Shown one piece after another: positions 1 through 5,006 of a stretch of 5,006 nucleotides of DNA. The DNA is from an uncultured Lachnospiraceae bacterium (GTDB taxonomy: Bacteria > Bacillota > Clostridia > Lachnospirales > Lachnospiraceae): assembly GCA_945788595.1 (NCBI GenBank), contig CALZMS010000107.1, positions 1 through 5,006 on the forward strand, given 5' to 3'. The notes under the pieces were generated by a model that made no database searches, was not told the origin of the DNA, and saw nothing but the letters and a program-made list of their open reading frames with translations. Within the stretch, counting starts at the first letter, position 1, and every line of letters starts with the position of its first letter. Both the position numbers and the translations under genes were made by a program.

Positions 1-3000
1 GCTGAACTATACGTTTCATGCCCTCCAGGCGGAGTATTTCCCGGAGAATTATACCGTGGAGAAGATTCCGGGAGCAGGCCGGGCGGTAAAATACTTTACT
101 GACATTCTGACAGAACTGTTTGCGCGGGAAAGGGAAGAACTCCCCTTTAATCCATGCCGGGATTTTGCGCTGTTGACAGAGGAGGAGATGTCGTACTGCG
201 GTATTGCAGAGGAATATGAGCGGCTGAAGGAGTGGTTCGGGCCGAAGGGTGTGTATGCGTTTATGCGGCTTTCCCGGGTCTGTACGCCCTATGATACCCT
301 GGGACATATTGCCGGTGTGCACCATGTGGCCATGTATATGGCAAGACAGCTGGCCGGGAAAAATGTGCCAGTGGATCTTGGACTGATGTCCGGTGCCGCG
401 CTGATGCATGATATGGGAAAGTACGGCTGCAGGCCGGAGGAGGGAAAAAGAGTACCCTATCTCCATTACTACTATACGTATCAGTATTGCCGGAACAATC
501 AGCTGAATGCCATCGGAGATATTGCTTCCAATCATTCTGTATGGGATCTGGAGCTGGAAAATCTGTCGGTCGAGAGCCTACTTCTGATCTACGCGGATTT
601 CCGGGTAAAAAGTGTATATGACGAAAACCGAAAAGAACATATTCGTTTCTGGAGCCTTGATGAAGCCTACGATGTGATCCTTAGCAAGCTGGATAACGTG
701 GATGAGGCAAAGAAAAAACGGTATGCCCGGGTATACGCGAAACTGAAAGATTTTGAAGACTATATGCTTTCTATGGGCTGCGCGGTGGATCTGGTCTCTT
801 TAACGGGAACACTGGAAGTAAAAAAGTATGCTTCTGTGATGCGACCTGGGGAAATCGTGGATCATTTTAAAAATCTTGCCATCCGGTCAAATCTCGCCAT
901 CATGCATATGATTACCCGGGAAGAGCAGTTTATCAGCCTTCTGGAAAACGTCCGGTCGGAGAGAGACTGGCGCCATACACGGGCCTGCCTGACGGTGATC
1001 GAAGAATATTCTGCCTATCTGGCACAGAATCAGAAAGAGATCATTCTGGATTTCCTGTTTGATATGCTTTCACACCGGGAGGGAGATATCCGGCGGCAGG
1101 CAGCAAAAACAGCGGCAGTGCTGATCGCAGGCTATGAGATCCATTTTACCAAGGAAATTCCCGTGGGTTACACAGAACCCCAGGCTGGCAGCCGTCTGAC
1201 AGAGGTTTTCGATAACTTTCTGTGCCGGCTTTTATATCCGGAGGTATCTGCACCGCAGCAGGAACGCCGTTTTGCGGGCTTCGCCATGAAGACCGTACTG
1301 CAGACATTACTGCAGCAGCTGGATGAAGAAAAGGGAAAACAGGTGATTTCCGTGTTTATTTCTCACTGCAGCAGAAGGTACGATTCGCTTACGCAGTTCT
1401 TTCTGATGGACTGCAGCGCTGAGATTTTGTTCACCCAGTGCAGCAGAGAACAGATATATATTCTCACGGATTTTGCCGCTGAATTACTGTCGGGAGATGA
1501 AGGAGAGGAGAGTCAGGTCGCGGCACTTAAGTTTATGCTTCTCTGGCTGAGACAGGGCTGGAAGCCGGAAAGGAATCTGGATGTGCTGCTTGGGGAGACG
1601 ATTCCGGAGATAAAGAAAAAACCGTACAGTGTCCAGTTTCTGGCAGCGAGGATCCGGGAGTTCTTTGATGTGCCCAGTGAACATGGTATGGTCTATTATG
1701 ATATGACGAACCTTTATATGGAAAATCAGCGGTCAGAGGTTCCCTGGATCTACAAATTTATCAACCTGGACATTCTCAGAAAACGGCAAGGGGTAGGAGA
1801 CAGCCCGGAGCAGCTGTATCAGTATGCTTCCCACCTGCTTCACATGCTGCAGTTTTCCGGGCAAATCGTTAACCGTCTCCAGGCAGGGGAGAATCTGTTG
1901 GATATCGTACCTCTTCTTTCCGGGACGCAGTGCCATGAGATCGTTCTGGAATTGATCCGTGCGTTGGAAATCGAGGAATATGCGGTTTCGCGATATATTC
2001 CGCCCTGTCTGGGCAGGATGTTTCTTCTTCTTGAGCAGCAGGAGCGTGCATATATTCTTGAACAGCTTCGAAGGCTGTGCTGTAAAACAAACAGCAGAAC
2101 CGTTGTCGCTGCCCTGGAAACCGCGGGAAAAATCCTCGGAAACTATCCCGAAAAACTCACGGAGCAGGAAATGGCAGCAGCGGAAGGTATCCTGTGCATG
2201 GGAATGGCAGATTACCGGGATGAGATTGCCCAGGAAGCCTTTTATATCATCGGTCACGAACTGTTTGGATCTGAAAGTCTTTTGCAGGAGGAAAAGCAGC
2301 AGTATTTTTCTGCCTTTGCGCGGAAAATACTGACTTTGTTAAACTGGGAAAAGCTGGGGATGTATGTGTATTTCAATGGTGCTTCATTGAATCGTATATA
2401 TCGTTTTTTGAACGATTATATTATTGACACAGGCAGCCATCCCTTGCGGGAAAAAACACTCCCCATTGCCTTTTTCCCGGGAACCTTTGATCCATTTTCC
2501 CTTGGGCACAAGCAGATCGTGAAAAATATTCGTGAAAAAGGCTTTCGTGTATGGCTGGCTGTGGATGAATTTTCCTGGTCCAAAAATCCACAGCCCTTTG
2601 AGGTGCGCAGAAAGATCATTGCCATGTCTGTGGCAGATATTGAGGATGTGTATCTGTTTCCGGAGGAAATACCGGTGAATATTGCCAATCCGCAGGATAT
2701 GCGCCGTTTGTCACAGCTTTTTCACGGAGCTCCTGTGTATATGGTGATGGGCAGCGATGTGGTGGAGCATGCGTCAGCCTACCGGGCAGCACCGGTAGAA
2801 GGCTCTGTGCATCATTTCCCCCATTTGATCTTTTCACGGAATGAGGAGGAGCAGGAGGAAATCCGGCGTCTTAAGGAAGTCTGCCGCCAGCGGATATCGG
2901 GAGAGCAGCTGTGGATGAAGCTGCCGCCCATACTGGAGCAGGTCAGCTCCACCAGGATCCGGGAAAACATTAACGCGGGCAGGGATATCTGTGGACTGGT

Positions 3001-4189
3001 GGATGAAAATGTGCAGAATTATATTTATCAGCTGGGCCTTTATGCCATGGAGCCAATCTACAAAAAAACAGCCAGATGTATACCGGTGGATATGAAGATG
3101 GAATGCCCGAAAGAGGACGCAAAGAGCATGGAATTGTATATCGGCGGTACCGGCGGCAAAAGCTTTGCCAGGGTAGAGTTTCATGATGTGGATGCTTCAG
3201 AACTGATGAGAGAATGTGGATCTCTGGAAAAGGCAGAAAAACTGCGATCCCTGATCTCCGGAAAAACAGCGATGATCACCTGTATCAAAGGAGATGTTAC
3301 GGAGCTTGACGATGGAAGACTGACTGTTTTGAACGAGGTTCTGGAATATTTTCAGGAAAATGGCTATTCTTTTGCCCTTTGTACAGACAGCGGTGAAAAT
3401 GAGCAGGTGCTGAAGCTTCATGGATTTCTGGCATTGGAAAAAATACAGGACATGTATCTTCGTCGTCCGCTGGTGGTTTTCTATGATACACATGCTGCCA
3501 TTAAAGAGTCTATGGTGGAAAACAGAGAATTAAAGCTGGCGATCCGAAACAGTCATATCCGTCTTTTACAGGCACTGACGAAAGCCTATCCGGGAAGACT
3601 CATTCTCTGTTTTGCTTCGGAACTGCTGAATTACCGCCTGATGCGTCTGGTCACAGAAGAAAACCATGTGCCCCTGGAACCGGTGAAACCGGCACCGCTA
3701 GGTGAAAAAATGTGCGTGCCTTTCGGGAAAACATTAATGAATGTAAAGATTCCCAACACGGTGACAAAAGAGCTGAAGACGGAAAAAAGATATGAAAAAG
3801 ATCTTTCTTCTTTTTCCATCGCACAGTTTCCGGGATATGCGCCCCTGCCGGTACAGATCAGAACGATCCGCTCCTTTAAACGGCCGGTGCTTCTGGTAGA
3901 TGACCTGTATCATGAGGGCAATCGTATGAAAGAGATAGGAGCGCATCTGGAAAAAGAAGGTATTCGGGATGTAGAATTGATTACCGGTGTGATCTCTGGG
4001 CGGGGAAGGGATCAGGCAAGACTGCAGGGACTTGATGTACGGGCGGTGTATACGGTGCCGAATCTGTCTTCCTGGATCGTCGAATCGGATCTGTATCCTT
4101 TCCTTGGCGGTGATGGTGTTGTAAACGCAGAAGATGCAGCTGCACCTGTGGCGGCGATTCCCTCGGCCAATACTATATTGCCCTATTAG
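1..4189 (+). CDS. Large multidomain HD phosphohydrolase / HEAT-like / NadD-type nucleotidyltransferase / phosphoribosyltransferase-like protein (5' partial)
   Basis: The frame is open from the left edge (first full codon at base 2), so the true start probably lies upstream. A GTG at 56 with GGAG nine bases before it gives a 1,377-residue product, but the 18 codons before it also read like protein. Numbered from that GTG, the modules are: HD phosphohydrolase (about 75-235), helical HEAT-like solenoid (about 285-795), NadD/CoaD-like nucleotidyltransferase (803-996), GNAT-like segment (about 1026-1130) and type I phosphoribosyltransferase-like domain (about 1135-1355). No signal peptide or membrane segment is seen, so it is probably cytoplasmic. 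The combination suggests nucleotide or dinucleotide cofactor chemistry; substrates are unknown. The frame ends at TAG 4187-4189, yet coding continues in the same frame to 4483, so the protein is probably C-terminally truncated. HD and nucleotidyltransferase domains echo the nadD-yqeK gene neighbours of Firmicutes, here in reverse order on one chain. The existence of the gene is near certain; its function is not. Confidence 0.9.
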   Translation, partial: LNYTFHALQAEYFPENYTVEKIPGAGRAVKYFTDILTELFAREREELPFNPCRDFALLTEEEMSYCGIAEEYERLKEWFGPKGVYAFMRLSRVCTPYDTLGHIAGVHHVAMYMARQLAGKNVPVDLGLMSGAALMHDMGKYGCRPEEGKRVPYLHYYYTYQYCRNNQLNAIGDIASNHSVWDLELENLSVESLLLIYADFRVKSVYDENRKEHIRFWSLDEAYDVILSKLDNVDEAKKKRYARVYAKLKDFEDYMLSMGCAVDLVSLTGTLEVKKYASVMRPGEIVDHFKNLAIRSNLAIMHMITREEQFISLLENVRSERDWRHTRACLTVIEEYSAYLAQNQKEIILDFLFDMLSHREGDIRRQAAKTAAVLIAGYEIHFTKEIPVGYTEPQAGSRLTEVFDNFLCRLLYPEVSAPQQERRFAGFAMKTVLQTLLQQLDEEKGKQVISVFISHCSRRYDSLTQFFLMDCSAEILFTQCSREQIYILTDFAAELLSGDEGEESQVAALKFMLLWLRQGWKPERNLDVLLGETIPEIKKKPYSVQFLAARIREFFDVPSEHGMVYYDMTNLYMENQRSEVPWIYKFINLDILRKRQGVGDSPEQLYQYASHLLHMLQFSGQIVNRLQAGENLLDIVPLLSGTQCHEIVLELIRALEIEEYAVSRYIPPCLGRMFLLLEQQERAYILEQLRRLCCKTNSRTVVAALETAGKILGNYPEKLTEQEMAAAEGILCMGMADYRDEIAQEAFYIIGHELFGSESLLQEEKQQYFSAFARKILTLLNWEKLGMYVYFNGASLNRIYRFLNDYIIDTGSHPLREKTLPIAFFPGTFDPFSLGHKQIVKNIREKGFRVWLAVDEFSWSKNPQPFEVRRKIIAMSVADIEDVYLFPEEIPVNIANPQDMRRLSQLFHGAPVYMVMGSDVVEHASAYRAAPVEGSVHHFPHLIFSRNEEEQEEIRRLKEVCRQRISGEQLWMKLPPILEQVSSTRIRENINAGRDICGLVDENVQNYIYQLGLYAMEPIYKKTARCIPVDMKMECPKEDAKSMELYIGGTGGKSFARVEFHDVDASELMRECGSLEKAEKLRSLISGKTAMITCIKGDVTELDDGRLTVLNEVLEYFQENGYSFALCTDSGENEQVLKLHGFLALEKIQDMYLRRPLVVFYDTHAAIKESMVENRELKLAIRNSHIRLLQALTKAYPGRLILCFASELLNYRLMRLVTEENHVPLEPVKPAPLGEKMCVPFGKTLMNVKIPNTVTKELKTEKRYEKDLSSFSIAQFPGYAPLPVQIRTIRSFKRPVLLVDDLYHEGNRMKEIGAHLEKEGIRDVELITGVISGRGRDQARLQGLDVRAVYTVPNLSSWIVESDLYPFLGGDGVVNAEDAAAPVAAIPSANTILPY
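278..760 (+). other. HD-type metal phosphohydrolase domain (within the large protein)
   Basis: Residues about 75-235 of the large protein carry a full set of HD-domain ligands: H84 in TLGHIAGV, the H118-D119 pair in LMHDMGKYG, H160 in ASNHSVWD and D181 in IYADF. The order H...HD...H...D resembles YqeK-type HD enzymes, which hydrolyse diadenosine tetraphosphate and related nucleotides using a di-metal centre, and also resembles HD-GYP-like folds. Because all ligands are kept, the domain is probably catalytically active. The actual substrate cannot be read from the sequence; a nucleotide phosphoester is the natural guess given the nucleotidyltransferase domain further along. Confidence 0.8.
908..2440 (+). 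other. Helical HEAT-like solenoid region (within the large protein)
   Basis: Residues about 285-795 have no catalytic motif but a strong alternation of amphipathic helices. The clearest HEAT-like unit is residues 331-360, with FDMLSHREGDIRRQAAKTAA matching the usual pattern of a first helix, a short acidic turn and a second helix with an Arg-Arg start. Further helix pairs are suggested around 411-435 and 683-736. Such solenoids usually act as scaffolds or protein or RNA contact surfaces. Repeat boundaries cannot be fixed by eye, and parts may be a non-repeating helical domain. Confidence 0.5.
2462..3043 (+). other. NadD/CoaD-like nucleotidyltransferase domain (within the large protein)
   Basis: Residues 803-996 have the hallmarks of the HxGH-class nucleotidyltransferase superfamily. 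FFPGTFDPFSLGH (806-818) is the N-terminal nucleotide-binding motif. MGSDVV (898-903) sits where NadD enzymes have their conserved G-x-D strand end. SSTRIR (964-969) is the C-terminal phosphate-binding motif, and LVDENVQNYIYQLGLY (981-996) matches the conserved NadD ending. This family transfers AMP or CMP from ATP or CTP onto a phosphate acceptor such as nicotinate mononucleotide. The first His of HxGH is replaced by Ser (SLGH); CoaD-type enzymes use Thr there, so activity is still plausible. Overall the C-terminal half looks more like NadD. The acceptor substrate is unknown. Confidence 0.85.
3131..3445 (+). other. Possible degenerate GNAT-like acyltransferase segment (within the large protein)
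   Basis: Residues about 1026-1130 follow an alpha/beta pattern ending in NEQVLKLHGFLALEK (1115-1129), which looks like the GNAT ending in which an Asn precedes a helix and a 'GF' strand. Before it, LNEVLEYFQENGY (1092-1104) resembles the GNAT helix that follows the acetyl-CoA loop. The glycine-rich acetyl-CoA loop (Q/RxxGxG/A) is not seen, so the segment could be inactive, a binding-only domain, or an unrelated alpha/beta fold. This is a weak call resting on pattern only. Confidence 0.35.
3458..4120 (+). other. Type I phosphoribosyltransferase-like domain (within the large protein)
   Basis: Residues about 1135-1355 end in a Rossmann-like core with VLLVDDLYHEGNRM (1278-1291). Hydrophobic strand, Asp-Asp and a following Gly match the PRPP-binding signature of type I phosphoribosyltransferases. 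The usual Thr-Thr/Ser before the Gly is replaced by His-Glu (H1286-E1287). Downstream, DVELITGVIS (1305-1314) and a later DVRAVYTVPNLSSW stretch (1327-1340) fit the next strands of that fold. Family members move a ribose-5-phosphate from PRPP onto a base or release it. The altered loop may mean a changed substrate, the reverse (phosphorolysis-type) reaction, or loss of activity. Confidence 0.6.
4187..4189 (+). other. In-frame amber codon interrupting the large protein's reading frame
   Basis: TAG at 4187-4189 follows codons for ILPY and is followed, in the same frame, by codons for IPDYLKLSSLGS and on to residue 97 before a TAA. A single C-to-T change from CAG (Gln) would produce it, and other single-base sources (TAC/TAT Tyr, AAG Lys, GAG Glu, TTG, TCG, TGG) are possible. 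No recoding signal was recognised around it. It may equally be a sequencing error. Confidence 0.9.
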
Positions 4190-4483
4190 ATTCCTGACTA
4201 TCTGAAGCTGTCATCTTTAGGATCATTTTACACCTTGTCGCGGGTCTGCCTGGAGAATGCCCGGGATATATGTAAAGCATTGGAAAAGGAATACCGGCAG
4301 CAGTATAAAAGACAGCTGACTCTGGAAAGACTCGGGGAGGCTGTCTCTCAGCCCCGTTATCCCGATGGGCTGGGACTTACCAGGCAGATGAGACAGAAGT
4401 CACCATCTAAGATACTGGAGGAGGAACTGGACAGACTGCAGAGACTGTCGATACTGGAGAAAGCAGCAATACGGGCAAAGTAA
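4190..4483 (+). pseudogene. C-terminal remnant of the large protein, separated by the amber codon
   Basis: The 97 codons between the TAG and TAA 4481-4483 share the frame, codon style and base composition of the large gene. They encode a mostly helical, charged segment: SFYTLSRVCLENARDICKAL near the start and EEELDRLQRLSILEKAA at the end. This looks like a natural C-terminal tail of the phosphoribosyltransferase-like part. Independent translation is unlikely. The earliest usable start, TTG at 4235, has only an AGGA 12 bases upstream, and the ATG at 4388 has no ribosome binding site. The end is natural, since the TAA overlaps the ribosome binding site of the next gene. It is therefore best treated as the missing end of the upstream gene rather than a separate gene. 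Confidence 0.7.
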
Positions 4484-4488
4484 GGAGG
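4482..4488 (+). promoter_or_regulatory. Strong ribosome binding site of the dehydrogenase-like gene, overlapping the upstream TAA
   Basis: AAGGAGG lies five bases before the ATG at 4494 and shares its first two bases with the TAA at 4481-4483. The perfect site fixes the start of the downstream gene. Its overlap with the upstream stop implies co-transcription, and translational coupling in the ancestral state; the amber codon 300 bases earlier would weaken such coupling. Confidence 0.9.
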
Positions 4489-4493
4489 AAGAT

Positions 4494-5006
4494 ATGAGAA
4501 CGATCAAAGAGCTGGGCACAGACCGGCAGAAAACGGTCGCAGATAATTACGAAGGAAAAACAGAGCCTGTCTGGCTTGGCACAAAAGGTAACGACAGAAA
4601 AACGATCCATCTGGCCGGTCTGGGAGATGTGGGCAGAAATGTGGCGCTGGGACTTGCCCTGCTGGGCGGGGAGGATGTGGAAAACATTGGCCTGTATGAT
4701 CTTAACGAGGCCCAGTGCCGGAGAATGGAGACGGAGCTTTCGCAGATTATGGCACCGCCGGGAGGAAGACGTATTCCACAGGTTAAGGTGCTTTGTGAGA
4801 AAGAAATCTTTGATTGTGATATCTTCCTCTTCTGTGCGACCCGGAATGTACCGTCTCTGGACAGCAAGGTCAGCGACGTTCGCATGGCACAGTATGAGGC
4901 AAACAGAGGGATAGTGGCATCTTATGCGAGACAGGCGGCTGCGTCCGGCTATCATGGGCTGTTTGTGGTGGTGTCGGATCCGGTGGATCTTTTGTGTATG
5001 GCATCG
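4494..5006 (+). CDS. Lactate/malate dehydrogenase-like NAD-binding protein (3' partial)
   Basis: ATG 4494 with AAGGAGG five bases upstream opens a frame that stays open for 171 codons to the window end. After a 36-residue extension comes a Rossmann strand and GLGDVG (42-47), the GxGxxG dinucleotide-binding loop. D69 at the end of the second strand (LYD) would bind the adenosine ribose, favouring NAD over NADP. ATRNVP (115-120), R130 and N137 (seven residues apart, as in the family) cover the mobile-loop region. VSDPVDLL (160-167) corresponds to the family's VxNPVD substrate/cofactor motif, with Asp for Asn. The catalytic His region lies beyond the window. Known relatives reduce 2-oxoacids such as pyruvate or oxaloacetate. 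The extension, the longer mobile loop and the Asn-to-Asp change mark it as a divergent paralogue whose substrate may differ. It immediately follows the large protein and is probably co-transcribed with it. Confidence 0.85.
   Translation, partial: MRTIKELGTDRQKTVADNYEGKTEPVWLGTKGNDRKTIHLAGLGDVGRNVALGLALLGGEDVENIGLYDLNEAQCRRMETELSQIMAPPGGRRIPQVKVLCEKEIFDCDIFLFCATRNVPSLDSKVSDVRMAQYEANRGIVASYARQAAASGYHGLFVVVSDPVDLLCMAS

Noticed and set aside
173..178. TTGACA, a perfect -35 box
   Set aside because: It lies inside coding sequence and no -10 box is found at 16-18 bases.
181..190. GGAGGAGATG, possible internal start in frame with the large gene
   Set aside because: Spacing to ATG is only two bases, and the purine run is explained by consecutive Glu codons. 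The frame is clearly coding on both sides.
1733..2257. Long antisense open frame (174 codons)
   Set aside because: It lies wholly opposite the strongly coding large gene, shows no recognisable domain, and has the low-complexity Leu/Phe/Arg look of antisense translation.
1959..2333. Alternative + strand frame of 124 codons
   Set aside because: It overlaps the solenoid region of the large gene in another frame, without a ribosome binding site or recognisable motif.
3143..3163. GGTGGKS, resembling a Walker A nucleotide-binding loop
   Set aside because: The pattern needs Gly or Ala five residues before the final Gly of GKS; here that residue is Ile1029. There is no Walker B partner, and the stretch sits at the edge of an alpha/beta segment.
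4187..4189. Pyrrolysine or phage-type reassignment of TAG
   Set aside because: No other in-frame TAG is used in the window, no downstream recoding structure was recognised, and the proteins are not of the methylamine methyltransferase type. A point mutation or sequencing error is simpler.
4235..4483. Separate small gene starting with TTG at 4235
   Set aside because: Its frame is the same as the large gene, the protein-like sequence continues upstream to the amber codon, and the only Shine-Dalgarno-like AGGA is 12 bases away.
4190..4493. Terminator, tRNA, CRISPR or repeat between the two genes
   Set aside because: No GC-rich hairpin with a T-run, no cloverleaf and no direct repeats were seen; the stretch reads as coding sequence throughout.
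4407..4955. Antisense open frame (182 codons) over the dehydrogenase-like gene
   Set aside because: The + strand here has a perfect ribosome binding site and clear Rossmann motifs; the antisense frame has no recognisable features.

Overview
The window holds two genes on the + strand, tightly packed with no intergenic room, and both run off the window edges. Moderate GC, a strong AAGGAGG ribosome binding site and mixed codon use fit a Firmicute, most likely a gut Clostridia/Lachnospiraceae-type bacterium. This is a judgement from style and protein flavour; no taxonomic marker is present.

Bases 1-4189 are the 3' part of a very large multidomain protein, open at the left edge. In order it shows an HD-family metal phosphohydrolase domain (H84, H118-D119, H160, D181; numbering from the GTG at 56), about 600 residues of helical, HEAT-like repeats, a NadD/CoaD-type nucleotidyltransferase domain (GTFDP at 809-813, SLGH at 815-818, SSTRIR at 964-969), a probable degenerate GNAT-like acetyltransferase segment, and a type I phosphoribosyltransferase-like domain with a modified PRPP loop (VLLVDD at 1278-1283).

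The frame stops at an amber codon (TAG, 4187-4189) but stays open for another 97 codons in the same frame to a TAA at 4481-4483. No good start lies in between, and that TAA overlaps the ribosome binding site of the next gene. The simplest reading is one gene of at least 1,492 codons with a premature amber codon (mutation, sequencing error, or less likely recoding).

Bases 4494-5006 start a lactate/malate dehydrogenase-like protein with a Rossmann GxGxxG motif, a 36-residue N-terminal extension and a changed substrate motif (SDPVD in place of the usual NPVD).

Taken together this looks like an operon pairing a nucleotide-metabolism 'factory' protein (PRPP chemistry, adenylyl/cytidylyl transfer, phosphohydrolysis) with a divergent NAD-type dehydrogenase. 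The individual folds are recognisable; the pathway and substrates are not known from the sequence and are inference.
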